NCBI GenBank assembly: GCA_938015425.1
Contig: CALLPQ010000013.1
Location: 1-43,003 of the forward strand
Length of the DNA: 43,003 nt
Source: an uncultured Parvularculaceae bacterium
Lineage (GTDB): Bacteria; Pseudomonadota; Alphaproteobacteria; Caulobacterales; Parvularculaceae
Direction of reading: 5' to 3'
Part shown: in pieces, positions 15,460-23,959 of the stretch
Position numbering within the stretch: the first letter of the stretch is position 1
Layout of the letters: every line of letters starts with the position of its first letter
Made by a program: the position numbers and the translations under genes
Notes under the pieces: generated by a model
What the model saw: only the letters and a program-made list of their open reading frames with translations
Told to the model about the DNA's origin: nothing
The model's database searches: none

Positions 15460-16851
15460 CTATTGGGGTTTTACCATATTCGCCGGAACCACGACTTTAT
15501 CATAATCTTCTTCACTGACGAACCCAAGCTTTACCGCTTCCTCGCGCAGGGTTGTGCCGTTTTTATGGGCCGTTTTGGCGATTTTGGTGGCGTTGTCATA
15601 TCCAATTGAGGGGGCAAGTGCGGTAACCAGCATCAATGATTTTGCCATTAAGTCTTCAATTCGCTCCTCATTGGCTTCAATGCCGTTAACACATTTGTCC
15701 GTAAATGAAACAGCGGCATCGCTGATGAGGCGGATGGATTGCAGCACATTGAAGATGATGACGGGTTTAAACACATTTAATTCTAAATGGCCTTGAGAGC
15801 CTGAAAAGCTGACAGTGGTGTTATTCCCCATAATTTGTGCGGCGACCATGGTCATGGCTTCGCATTGCGTGGGGTTAACCTTGCCGGGCATAATTGAAGA
15901 GCCTGGCTCGTTTTCAGGGAGAGCGATTTCCCCAAGGCCAGAGCGGGGGCCAGAGCCGAGGAGACGAATGTCATTTGCGATTTTAAATAAGCTCATGGCA
16001 ATGGTATTTAAATGGCCGTGGGCTTCAACCATGGCATCGTGAGTGCCTAAAGCTTCAAATTTGTTAGGGGCTGTGATGAAGGGTAGGCGCGTGAAATTTG
16101 CGGCCTCTTCAGCAAATTTTTCTGCAAAACCAATCTTGGCATTAATTCCTGTACCAACTGCTGTACCTCCTTGGGCTAGGGCGTAGAGACGGGGCATAGC
16201 ATCGTTGGCGCGGGCAATGGCATTATCCATCATCGTCACATAGCCGGAAAATTCCTGCCCTAAAGTAAGGGGCGTTGCATCTTGTAAATGGGTGCGGCCA
16301 ATCTTGATAATGTCCGCGAATTTTTCAGCCTTATCGTTCAAAGCGTTTCTAAGGGTTTGTAAAGCCGGGAGGAGGCGGTGATGGATTTCCTCGACGGCGG
16401 CAATATGCATGGCGGTCGGGAATGTATCATTTGATGATTGAGAGCGGTTAACATGATCATTGGGGTGCACAGGGTCTTTTGAACCAATCTCGCCGCCTAG
16501 GATTTCTATGGCGCGGTTGGCGATAACCTCGTTTGTGTTCATATTTGACTGGGTGCCCGAACCGGTTTGCCAAACCGAGAGGGGGAAATGATCATCCAGC
16601 TTACCCTCTGCCACTTCTTGTGCGGCTTGGGCGATGGCTTCACCCTCTTTCTTATCCATATTATCAAGAGCCATATTGGCCCGCACGGCTGAAAGCTTAA
16701 CAATACCCAACGCCCTGATCAAAGGGGCCGGCATGGTTTCAATGCCGATGTCAAAATTGATGAGTGATCGGGCCGACTGGGCACCATAATATTTATCAAC
16801 GGGCACTTCTAATGGGCCAAAGCTATCAGTTTCGGTGCGGGTCTTGGTCAT
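15460..16851 (-). CDS. fumC: Class II fumarate hydratase (FumC)
   Basis: This is the iron-independent, oxygen-stable fumarase that interconverts fumarate and L-malate in the TCA cycle and acts as a cytosolic homotetramer. The 463-residue product has the full set of superfamily motifs: [52 protein letters not shown], and the signature [17 protein letters not shown] with the catalytic-loop serine at position 318. The start ATG at 16851 lies in a 238-bp divergent region shared with the excalibur-domain gene. The C-terminus ends at MVKPQ as in related proteins. Confidence 0.97.
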   Translation of the reverse strand: MTKTRTETDSFGPLEVPVDKYYGAQSARSLINFDIGIETMPAPLIRALGIVKLSAVRANMALDNMDKKEGEAIAQAAQEVAEGKLDDHFPLSVWQTGSGTQSNMNTNEVIANRAIEILGGEIGSKDPVHPNDHVNRSQSSNDTFPTAMHIAAVEEIHHRLLPALQTLRNALNDKAEKFADIIKIGRTHLQDATPLTLGQEFSGYVTMMDNAIARANDAMPRLYALAQGGTAVGTGINAKIGFAEKFAEEAANFTRLPFITAPNKFEALGTHDAMVEAHGHLNTIAMSLFKIANDIRLLGSGPRSGLGEIALPENEPGSSIMPGKVNPTQCEAMTMVAAQIMGNNTTVSFSGSQGHLELNVFKPVIIFNVLQSIRLISDAAVSFTDKCVNGIEANEERIEDLMAKSLMLVTALAPSIGYDNATKIAKTAHKNGTTLREEAVKLGFVSEEDYDKVVVPANMVKPQ

Positions 16852-17056
16852 GATATCAATCCTTCAGCGCATATTAGGTTAATGTGTTAGGGCCTATTTA
16901 TGCTGACTGCTGGTTTTACGCAAGTGGCTATAGAATAAGGGGATTGGAATTAAGGTTGAGGATTAAACGCAAGGTTATTCTTTGTTGATAAAATTATAAC
17001 AAATTCGTTTTCTCTTTTATCATCTGGGTTTGTTATTGTGGTGGCAAATGGTCAAG

Positions 17057-17086
17057 TTTAAACGAGAGTGATTTAAACGAGAGTGA
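17057..17086. repeat. Exact 15-bp tandem duplication before the excalibur-domain gene
   Basis: TTTAAACGAGAGTGA occurs at 17057-17071 and again at 17072-17086 with no mismatch, ending three bases before the GTG start at 17090. The GAGAG in the second copy is the likely ribosome binding site, so the duplication doubles that site. Confidence 0.85.
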
Positions 17087-17089
17087 AAA

Positions 17090-17338
17090 GTGAAATTAAC
17101 CTGTCTTTCCCACAAAATGTTGAGCGGATTTCTTGCCATTATTTATGGTGTTGTTTCCATAAATGCATATGCTGCAACGTGTAAAGATTACAAAACGTGC
17201 CGCGAGGCTGTCATTGCGTGGTGTGAAGGTAGGCATCCGCGTGCTGATGGAGATGGAGATGGTATTCCGTGCGTGAATGTGTGTAAGTCTAGGCAGAGAG
17301 TGGTGCAAATTCAACGTGAAATCGGTTGCAATAAATAG
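17090..17338 (+). CDS. Small secreted excalibur calcium-binding domain protein
   Basis: The 82-residue product has a signal peptide (about residues 1-28, ending INAYAA) and a short mature part. The segment CKDYKTCREAVIAWC followed by RADGDGDGIPCVNVC matches the excalibur motif, an extracellular calcium-binding domain built on a DxDxDGxxC loop, with several cysteines likely in disulfides. The start is the GTG at 17090, just after the duplicated GAGAG sequence. The domain occurs alone or at the end of surface proteins and nucleases; this is the lone form. The physiological role is unknown. Confidence 0.8.
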   Translation: MKLTCLSHKMLSGFLAIIYGVVSINAYAATCKDYKTCREAVIAWCEGRHPRADGDGDGIPCVNVCKSRQRVVQIQREIGCNK

Positions 17339-17541
17339 TGATTAGATAGGAACAATCATTAATATTGAGAATGCATAGATATGCCTCTACCCAATAGGGC
17401 CAAGCACATTCTGATCGAGGCAAGCGGCGGGCTATAGAGTTTTGTTCTATCGTAATTAATACGGTTCGAGCGATATCTATTTGACCGCAAAAAGCACTTT
17501 ACTTCTATATTGATCAGTGTCCATCTAATATAGAATAATTC

Positions 17542-18051
17542 TTATGCAGCGCTGGCTTTAATCATATCGGGCAACCATAATTGGAAAGTAGAAGTCAACT
17601 TGCTCATATTAACAGGTTTCGAGATATAATCATTCATGCCTGCATTTATACAGATATGTTGATCGGCTGGAGCCACATGGGCGGTTACGGCAACGATCGG
17701 CGTTGGCTCTAGTTTGTTTTTACGTTCTAATGTGCGGATTGCTTTTGTTGCCCCTAAACCGTCTAGGGTTGGCATGGCAATATCCATCAAGATTAAATCA
17801 AATTGATTCTTTGTGAAAAGGTCGACGGCTTTTTGTCCATCTTTAACGATGACAATCTCGCAATGGAGTTTTTTTAGAAAACTGCATAACACTTGAATAT
17901 TCACGTCATTATCTTCCGCAACAAGAATGGTTGGCTTCTCGCTAATGCGCTGTCTTTCATTAATGATAGTAGCGGATAATCCTTGCGTTTGCTCGCTATT
18001 TTCCTGACGCTCACTTTGCGCATTTTTGTCTGATGCAGTTCCAAATGCCAT
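17542..18051 (-). CDS. Single-domain response regulator
   Basis: The 169-residue protein has a polar, disordered N-terminus (1-38) and one receiver domain. The acidic pocket is E46-D47 (TILVAEDNDVN), the phosphoacceptor is D90 (LILMDIAMP), and the switch region reads AVTAH, followed by the conserved Lys in YISKPV. There is no output domain. The sequence resembles the receiver modules of hybrid histidine kinases (NVNIQ after the acidic pair), so it may act in a phosphorelay or as a diffusible phosphate carrier. No kinase or phosphotransferase gene is in the window. Confidence 0.9.
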   Translation of the reverse strand: MAFGTASDKNAQSERQENSEQTQGLSATIINERQRISEKPTILVAEDNDVNIQVLCSFLKKLHCEIVIVKDGQKAVDLFTKNQFDLILMDIAMPTLDGLGATKAIRTLERKNKLEPTPIVAVTAHVAPADQHICINAGMNDYISKPVNMSKLTSTFQLWLPDMIKASAA

Positions 18052-18266
18052 TTCACTCTCCTTTAATCGTGACGCAGAGGGTTAAAATAAAGGTCAACGA
18101 TTGCGTGATTTGAGTATAACCGCATGTTTATTACTCAAGCTTTTTAAATTCGTTTAAAATTTTATCAATATGGATATAAATTGAATTAAATTCTAATTTA
18201 GTTGGTTATTCTTGAGTGATAGGGCCTTGTTCACCTACAATTTGTAAATATACCTACCCTGTTTCA

Positions 18267-18614
18267 TCACGACCCTCGGGGCGTTGGTGTGCCAAAACGG
18301 GACGCATAATATTTGCCGATGTCACGGGCATTGTTCATAAAACGATAGCTGTTTTTGGAATAGATATTAACGCCGTCAAACTCGGGCGAGCTTTGGGCCA
18401 ATATTAATGTGGGGCAATTTTGGTTTTTTTCGCCTAAAAGTTTAACCATTGGCTCACGTGGTTTCGCGATTGGCATATATTCAATTTCAAGAGATTCTTT
18501 AATCGCAGGAAAATAAGACAGTACCCCCCAGATTTCTGCACATTCGGGGCAATATTCGCGTCTATTATTATCATAAAATCCGGGCGGTAAAAGGAAGAGT
18601 TTGTCTTTGGTCAT
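18267..18614 (-). CDS. DUF3088 family protein
   Basis: The 115-residue protein matches the DUF3088 family of unknown function. It starts KDKLFLLPPGFYD, then has REYCPECAEIWGVLSYFP with a CxxC pair, and later LLGEKNQNCPTLIL and NNARDIGKYYASRFGTPTP. The order (CxxC near the N-terminus, a conserved Cys-Pro in the middle, a helical end) resembles a thioredoxin or glutathione-S-transferase N-terminal fold. A redox role is an inference. It is separated from its neighbours by more than 100 bp on each side. Confidence 0.85.
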   Translation of the reverse strand: MTKDKLFLLPPGFYDNNRREYCPECAEIWGVLSYFPAIKESLEIEYMPIAKPREPMVKLLGEKNQNCPTLILAQSSPEFDGVNIYSKNSYRFMNNARDIGKYYASRFGTPTPRGS

Positions 18615-18722
18615 TTTAGTGCCTTTCTATTGTTATCTTTTCTTTTGGGGCCTATTGCGTTCAGATGAAGTCAAGCGAATTTAAAAAGGATAAGTGCCTT
18701 GAAATAAGAAAAGGAGTTGGCC

Positions 18723-19412
18723 TTAAAAGGGTACATCAACAGCCTTACACAAAAACCGCATGATGGGTTTGGCGCATATCATGGCGTTCTCGGCTTCGTC
18801 GAGGAAAGCTTTTTTGTAAGCCATGCTCCGTTTAATAGGGGCTGATACAAAAAAGCTTTTTCTTTTCAGGTCTTCAATAAATATATGATCAGGGTCAAAA
18901 CCCCGCGGTGGTCGCTTTAGGCGGTCACCATCAAGTTTTTCAAATTTTTGAATAAAGTCAGGATTGGTTAGCAGTTTCTCCCATTGTTTGGGGTGATCGC
19001 GAATGCTCTCGCGAATGCGAAGCAATGATGGCGCAGGGGGGGTCCATAGGCCGCCGCCAACTCTTATTTCCTCGGTAGACAGATGAACATAAAACCCGGG
19101 CGCGTGGGCATCCTTGCCCAAAGCGTGACGGAACTGCACCGCACCGTGGGTTTTATAGGGGGTTTTGTCTTTGGAAAACCGGACATCGCGATAGATCCGG
19201 AAAACGGAACCGCCATTTAGCTTAGGATTGGCAACAAAATGTTTCGAGATTTTTTTTAGGCGTGGTGCCATGTCTTCAATAAAGTCGGCAATGGGTTCTT
19301 GAACGCTGGCGCGAAAGCGCGGTTTATTATCTTCAAACCATAGGCGGTTATTATTGGCTTTTAATTCTTCGAAGAAATCAAAAAAATCTTTAGGTAATCC
19401 TGTGAAAGGCAT
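18723..19412 (-). CDS. DUF2461 (TIGR02453) family protein
   Basis: The product is a soluble protein of about 229 residues of the DUF2461 family, whose function is unknown. Family landmarks are FFEELKANNNRLWFEDNK near the N-terminus, GGSVFRIYRDVRFSKDKTPYK in the middle, GFYVHLSTEEIRVGGGLW and RPPRGFDPDH. The frame is open back to a TTG at 19451, but family members begin with a short MPFTGLP-type lead, so I place the start at the ATG at 19412. It lies downstream of, and close to, the PH-domain gene on the same strand, so co-transcription is likely. Confidence 0.87.
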   Translation of the reverse strand: MPFTGLPKDFFDFFEELKANNNRLWFEDNKPRFRASVQEPIADFIEDMAPRLKKISKHFVANPKLNGGSVFRIYRDVRFSKDKTPYKTHGAVQFRHALGKDAHAPGFYVHLSTEEIRVGGGLWTPPAPSLLRIRESIRDHPKQWEKLLTNPDFIQKFEKLDGDRLKRPPRGFDPDHIFIEDLKRKSFFVSAPIKRSMAYKKAFLDEAENAMICAKPIMRFLCKAVDVPF

Positions 19413-19463
19413 TTTTACAAATAGTCCAGTCTGAATAGTCCAATCAATCAACGTTACCGGGCT

Positions 19464-20216
19464 TTAGCCTTTGGGTCGTTTATCTTTGGCTTTAAAGATA
19501 AACCCGCGTTTTGGTTTAGCCTTTAAATCTTCAGGTGATTTTTCCGCTTGTTGTTTTAAAGGCTTTGGGCGCTCGGCTTTTAGCTTTTTATTATTAGCGA
19601 TCAGTACAGAAACATCAGTGGTTTTTTTGGGATCTGTTGAGGTTTGCTTAGATGATAATTGAGGGGCCAGTTGGGAGGACGGTGATGTATTAACCGGATG
19701 GCTTTCATGGATTGGTCCTTCCCGCATTGAAGATTTTGCATTCTCGATAATTTTGCGAACCTTGATCGGATCATCAAGATTGGGTAATTCGATCACGCCA
19801 ACACCAGTGCCCCGCAATGTCAAAGCGCCAAAATTGAAAATTCTTCCCCAGACCGATTGATTAAGGGTAATCTCTTCAATCTTGTTCAAAGAAACTTCTT
19901 TGGTAACGCGCGATATCAATCCTTTTTTATAGACAAAGCGAAAAGACGTAATCGCAATTTCGGTTGTCCATAAAATGATCATGTGCCCTAGATATTGTAA
20001 AAATCCCACAAGTGCGGAAAAGCCGGCAAAGCCCCAGCCAATTTTTAAGTCCTCAAAAATCAGACCCCCTTTAAAGTGAAACAACCCTAAAACGATAGCA
20101 GGAATGATCGATAAGATTAAAAAGAAGAATGACCAGAAACTATAAGTCCAGTTGAATTTTGCGTTATAAATAACGTCTTCATCATCGCCCAAGGTTTTTT
20201 CAACATAACTTGCCAT
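19464..20216 (-). CDS. Membrane protein with bacterial PH domain (bPH2, YdbT-like)
   Basis: The 250-residue protein has two membrane spans (about 26-48 and 60-82) and a bacterial pleckstrin-homology domain. In the latter, TTEIAITSFRFVYKKGLISR leads to VSLNKIEEITLNQSVWGRIF and then to FGALTLRGTGVGVIELPNLDDP, the DUF304 pattern. A hydrophilic Lys/Pro-rich tail (about 175-250) ends the protein. Such proteins sit in the inner membrane; the function of the domain is largely unknown. It starts 181 bp from ettA, which is divergent, and precedes the DUF2461 gene. Confidence 0.88.
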   Translation of the reverse strand: MASYVEKTLGDDEDVIYNAKFNWTYSFWSFFFLILSIIPAIVLGLFHFKGGLIFEDLKIGWGFAGFSALVGFLQYLGHMIILWTTEIAITSFRFVYKKGLISRVTKEVSLNKIEEITLNQSVWGRIFNFGALTLRGTGVGVIELPNLDDPIKVRKIIENAKSSMREGPIHESHPVNTSPSSQLAPQLSSKQTSTDPKKTTDVSVLIANNKKLKAERPKPLKQQAEKSPEDLKAKPKRGFIFKAKDKRPKG

Positions 20217-20397
20217 AATGACCCTAACTACGTGCCTAACTGTGTTCCTGTTTTTATCTTGGTTTATTTATAGTCGCAAAGTGGGCTTATGGAAACTGTT
20301 TAAAAGACACTATGGGCGCGAAATCCGATTGAATTTTCCCGCTTTGCCCTATAGACACTCTTTATACGCGCATCCGTTGTAAAAGTGAGCAGTTTTC

Positions 20398-22065
20398 ATG
20401 TCAAAATACCAATATATCTATTTTATGTCCGGCCTAACGAAAGCCTTTTCGGGGGGTAAGAAAATCCTTGAAGATGTCCATCTTCAATTCTTTCCTGATG
20501 CAAAGATCGGCATTGTCGGCGTGAATGGGGCTGGTAAGTCTACTTTGCTGAAAATAATGGCCGGTGTCGATCAGGATTTTTCTGGTGAAGCGTATGCGGC
20601 TGAGGGGGCTAAAGTGGGGTATTTGGCTCAGGAACCCGAGCTTGACGAGAGCAAGGATGTGTTCGGCAATGTGATGGAAGGGGTTGGCGAGATTAAAGCT
20701 AAGCTGGATGAGTTTAACGCTGTCTCCATGGCGATGGCGGAAGATTATTCTGATGAATTAATGGAAAAAATGTCAGCTCTGCAAGAAGAGATTGATGCCC
20801 TTGATGCGTGGGATTTGGATGCCCGCGTAGAAATGGCGATGGAGGCCTTACGGTGTCCACCGGGGGATTGGCCAGTGGATAAATTATCGGGCGGGGAAAA
20901 GCGCCGTGTGGCGCTAGCTAAATTGCTGCTTTCAAAACCCGACCTTTTATTGCTTGATGAACCAACCAACCACTTGGATGCCGAATCTGTGGCGTGGCTG
21001 GAAAATTATCTGAAAGAATTTAAAGGCGCTGTGGTGACAGTGACCCATGACCGTTATTTTCTCGACAATGTTACCGGATGGATTTTAGAACTGGATCGTG
21101 GGCGTGGTATTCCCTATGAGGGGAATTATTCCTCATGGTTGGAGCAAAAGCAAAAACGTCTTGAGCAAGAAAATCGTGAAGAGGCAAACAAACAAAAATC
21201 TCTTAATCGTGAGTTGGAGTGGATTAATCAAAGTCCCAAAGCCCGTCAAGCCAAGTCAAAGGCGCGGGTTAGTGCCTATGAGGATTTGTTGAATAGTGCC
21301 GGTACGGAAGAAATTGGACAGGCGCAAATCCAAATACCTGTTGGTCCCCGTCTTGGCGGTGTAGTGATTGAAGCCAAAAATATTAATAAAGCTTTTGGGG
21401 ATAAATATTTAATAGATGATCTAAGCTTTGAACTTCCCCCGGGTGCGATTGTCGGGGTGATTGGGCCCAATGGCGCCGGTAAAACCACCTTATTCCGGAT
21501 GATCACCGGACAAGATAAACCGGACAGCGGCACTTTTCGGGTGGGGGAGACGGTCAAAATAGGTTATGTGGATCAAAGCCGTGAGGATTTGGACCCCAAG
21601 AAAAATGTTTGGGAAGAAATCTCTGGCGGGTTAGATGTGATTAGCCTTGGCAAGCGCGAAATACCAAGCCGGGCTTATGTTTCGTGGTTTAATTTTAAAG
21701 GCGGCGATCAGCAAAAGAAAGTTGGTAATCTTTCTGGTGGTGAGCGCAACCGCGTGCAACTGGCAAAAATGCTGACAGAGGGTGCAAACCTGTTAATGCT
21801 CGATGAACCTACCAATGATCTGGATGTGGATACATTGCGGGAGCTTGAGCGTGCTTTGGAAGTCTTTCCCGGTAGCGCGGTGATTATCTCTCACGATCGT
21901 TGGTTTCTGGACCGGATCGCAACCCATATTCTAGCATTCGAGGGGGATAGCCATGTGGAATGGTTTGAAGGTAATTATGAAGATTATATTGCTGATAAAA
22001 TCAGAAGACTTGGCGCAGAAGCGGTGGTGCCAAAGCGGGTGAATTATAAACCGTTAGAAAGATAG
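20398..22065 (+). CDS. ettA: Energy-dependent translational throttle protein EttA (ABC-F)
   Basis: EttA is a cytosolic ABC-F ATPase that binds the ribosomal E site and gates the first steps of elongation according to the ATP/ADP ratio. The 555-residue product has two ATP-binding cassettes. The Walker A motifs are GVNGAGKST (41-49) and GPNGAGKTT (356-364). The signatures are [16 protein letters not shown] and [15 protein letters not shown], each followed by a Walker B strand with LDEPTNHLD or LDEPTNDLD. The arm and linker are of EttA length, and the N-terminus [14 protein letters not shown] is typical of EttA rather than Uup or YheS. It is divergent from the PH-domain gene. Confidence 0.96.
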   Translation: MSKYQYIYFMSGLTKAFSGGKKILEDVHLQFFPDAKIGIVGVNGAGKSTLLKIMAGVDQDFSGEAYAAEGAKVGYLAQEPELDESKDVFGNVMEGVGEIKAKLDEFNAVSMAMAEDYSDELMEKMSALQEEIDALDAWDLDARVEMAMEALRCPPGDWPVDKLSGGEKRRVALAKLLLSKPDLLLLDEPTNHLDAESVAWLENYLKEFKGAVVTVTHDRYFLDNVTGWILELDRGRGIPYEGNYSSWLEQKQKRLEQENREEANKQKSLNRELEWINQSPKARQAKSKARVSAYEDLLNSAGTEEIGQAQIQIPVGPRLGGVVIEAKNINKAFGDKYLIDDLSFELPPGAIVGVIGPNGAGKTTLFRMITGQDKPDSGTFRVGETVKIGYVDQSREDLDPKKNVWEEISGGLDVISLGKREIPSRAYVSWFNFKGGDQQKKVGNLSGGERNRVQLAKMLTEGANLLMLDEPTNDLDVDTLRELERALEVFPGSAVIISHDRWFLDRIATHILAFEGDSHVEWFEGNYEDYIADKIRRLGAEAVVPKRVNYKPLER

Positions 22066-22098
22066 AATTAAAGGCAAAGACGATAAGATCGATAGATA

Positions 22099-22662
22099 TT
22101 ATTTTGATGATATAATAAATTGCTGTTCGATAAGCTCGGCGGCGGCCTCAAATATATCATTGTTCTTGTTAACAGAGCTGACAATCATTGCCCCTTCTAA
22201 AAGGGATAGGGTTGACGTGGCAAGGGTCGCCGCATTTTTGCATTTTAAATCAGTGTAGATATCTTTTAACCAAGCGATATTGGCTTCAAAGAATGTGTTG
22301 ACTTCTTTCGTGATCATAGGCGGTAGGCCGGGGGCTTCGGCCCCTAAGATTGCGCACAGACAAACAAGTTTTTGCTTTATCAGGGCATGGCGATAAATAT
22401 CGATAAATTCGGCCAGCTTATCTTTTGGGTGGGTAAGTGATTTAGTTTGTGTCTCAAGGCGTTGCTGAAAGAGTTGTGAATAGCGCTGGACAAGCGCCAT
22501 ACCAAGGTCTTCCTTTTTAGGGAAGTGATAGTGCAAGCTAGAGCTCTTAATACCAAGATCACCCGCAATATCGCGATAACTTACGGCATTATAACCAGAG
22601 ATGCGCATACGGCGTTCGGCAATTTCCAAAATTTGGGTTTGGCTATCCATTTTGCTGTTCAT
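22099..22662 (-). CDS. TetR/AcrR family transcriptional regulator
   Basis: The protein of about 187 residues has an N-terminal helix-turn-helix of TetR type: ILEIAERRMRISGYNAVSYR, then DIAGDLGIKSSSLHYHFPKKEDL, where SSLHYHFP is the recognition helix end. The C-terminal ligand domain contains a Cys-rich patch (LVCLCAILGAE) common in regulators that sense small organic or electrophilic compounds. The frame extends to a TTG at 22707, but I prefer the ATG at 22662. The 30-bp palindrome at 22721-22750 lies between it and the divergent cupin-VOC operon, so it very probably represses both. Confidence 0.9.
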   Translation of the reverse strand: MNSKMDSQTQILEIAERRMRISGYNAVSYRDIAGDLGIKSSSLHYHFPKKEDLGMALVQRYSQLFQQRLETQTKSLTHPKDKLAEFIDIYRHALIKQKLVCLCAILGAEAPGLPPMITKEVNTFFEANIAWLKDIYTDLKCKNAATLATSTLSLLEGAMIVSSVNKNNDIFEAAAELIEQQFIISSK

Positions 22663-22720
22663 CAACTTTGCGTGTTTTTTCAGATAATGATTATATCTTG
22701 CTTGCAATATTGGTTAAAGT

Positions 22721-22750
22721 GTTTATCTATCTACTACTAGATAGATAAAC
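22721..22750. promoter_or_regulatory. TetR-type operator, 30-bp palindrome
   Basis: GTTTATCTATCTA (22721-22733) and TAGATAGATAAAC (22738-22750) are perfect 13-bp inverted repeats with a 4-base spacer. The site lies 58 bp from the proposed tetR start and 17 bp before the cupin start. Position and symmetry fit autoregulation plus repression of the operon. Each arm contains a repeated ATCT/AGAT tetramer. Confidence 0.85.
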
Positions 22751-22766
22751 TTATATCAAGGACAAT

Positions 22767-23471
22767 ATGATGCGCCTTAATGCTGATTTTTCCAAACGGA
22801 TTGTAATCAATACAAATGAAATGCCTTGGGAGGCGTCGCCCATGGCCGGGGTTGACCGCCGGAAACTTGACCGCATTGGTGATGAGGTTGGTCACGCGAC
22901 ATCTTTGGTGCGCTATGCGCCAAAATCCTATTTCTCACCGCACACCCATGGGGGCGGGGAAGAATTTTTTGTTATTGAGGGAGTATTTTCTGATGAGCAT
23001 GGAGATTATCCCGCTGGCACCTATGTGCGAAACCCGATCGGGTCGACCCATAAACCCCACAGTGAGGATGGGTGTGTTATTTTCGTGAAGCTTCATCAAT
23101 TTGATGCGGATGATACAGCCCAGTTTTCCGTAGATACTGCAAATGCCGCGTTTGGTCCCGGTGTTGTTAAGGGGCTTAGCGTTTTGCCATTACACAGTTT
23201 TGGGCAAGAATCATGTGCTTTAGTTAAATGGGAACCCGGCACTGTCTTTAATCCTCATAAACATTGGGGCGGGGAAGAAATTTTGGTGCTTGACGGTGTT
23301 TTCTCCGATGAAAACGGCCACTACCCCAAAGGGACATGGATACGCAGTCCTCACCTTTCCGAACATCATCCGTATTCTGAAGAAGGATGCCTGATCTATG
23401 TTAAGACAGGTCACCTTGCTTTAGATCAATCCCCCAACCTGCAACAACCATCCTGGAAGGATACACAATGA
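22767..23471 (+). CDS. Double-cupin protein (ChrR-like cupin domain)
   Basis: The 234-residue protein has two cupin halves like the C-terminal domain of the anti-sigma factor ChrR, but lacks the ChrR N-terminal zinc-binding domain. Metal ligands appear in both halves: H59, H61 and E65 (SPHTHGGGEEFFVIEG) with H95/H98, and H164, H166 and E170 (NPHKHWGGEEILVLDG) with H200. An enzyme or binding role towards small oxidised molecules is plausible. Two adjacent ATGs are possible (22767, 22770); AAGGA at 22758 fits the second better. Its stop overlaps the VOC gene start by four bases (ATGA), so the two are translationally coupled. Confidence 0.87.
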   Translation: MMRLNADFSKRIVINTNEMPWEASPMAGVDRRKLDRIGDEVGHATSLVRYAPKSYFSPHTHGGGEEFFVIEGVFSDEHGDYPAGTYVRNPIGSTHKPHSEDGCVIFVKLHQFDADDTAQFSVDTANAAFGPGVVKGLSVLPLHSFGQESCALVKWEPGTVFNPHKHWGGEEILVLDGVFSDENGHYPKGTWIRSPHLSEHHPYSEEGCLIYVKTGHLALDQSPNLQQPSWKDTQ

Positions 23472-23830
23472 TTGGATATACAACAATTGGCGTTAATAAT
23501 GTCGACGCTGCAAAGAAATTTTATTCTGAACTATTAGGCGCAGAAGTTTTACTGGATATTGGAAGATTGGCGATGATTGGCAAATCCACAAGCGAGCCAA
23601 TGATTGCGGTTTGTAAGCCTTTTAATGATGAAGACCCACATCCGGGCAATGGCGTCATGGTGGCCTTTCGCGGCGGCTCGAAAGAAGGCGCAACAGCCCT
23701 CTATAATAAAGCCATTGAACTTGGTGCCACATGCGAAGGGGCACCAGGATCGCGTATCGAAAATCAGTTTTTTGGCGCTTATGTCAAAGATCCGGACGGT
23801 AACAAACTTTGCTTTTTTGATTTTAGCTAA
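23468..23830 (+). CDS. VOC (glyoxalase/dioxygenase) family protein
   Basis: The 120-residue protein has the paired beta-alpha-beta-beta-beta pattern of the vicinal oxygen chelate superfamily: MIGYTTIGVNNVDAAKKFYSELLGAEV at the start and GAYVKDPDGNKLCFFDF at the end. Members include glyoxalase I, extradiol dioxygenases and fosfomycin-resistance-type thiol transferases; the exact reaction cannot be deduced. It overlaps the cupin gene by four bases and shares its TetR control. The pairing suggests a small inducible detoxification or catabolic unit. Confidence 0.9.
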   Translation: MIGYTTIGVNNVDAAKKFYSELLGAEVLLDIGRLAMIGKSTSEPMIAVCKPFNDEDPHPGNGVMVAFRGGSKEGATALYNKAIELGATCEGAPGSRIENQFFGAYVKDPDGNKLCFFDFS

Positions 23831-23920
23831 AGGTTGATTCTATCTTTTATACAGGGCCAATATATCAGATTGATTAGCATTGACCTGAAAAGATAGTCAT
23901 TAAGTTACTTAAAAAAATTC

Positions 23921-23959
23921 AAAGCCAGCTCCGTGATCTTATTTGATCGGGCTGGCTTT
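23921..23959. terminator. Bidirectional terminator overlapping a stop codon
   Basis: AAAGCCAGC (23921-23929) pairs with GCTGGCTTT (23951-23959). On the minus strand the preceding A-run (23911-23917) gives the U-tract. The stop codon of the metalloprotease gene (23939-23941) lies in the hairpin's central part, so the hairpin includes the last codons of that gene. On the plus strand it can close the cupin-VOC transcript. Confidence 0.8.
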
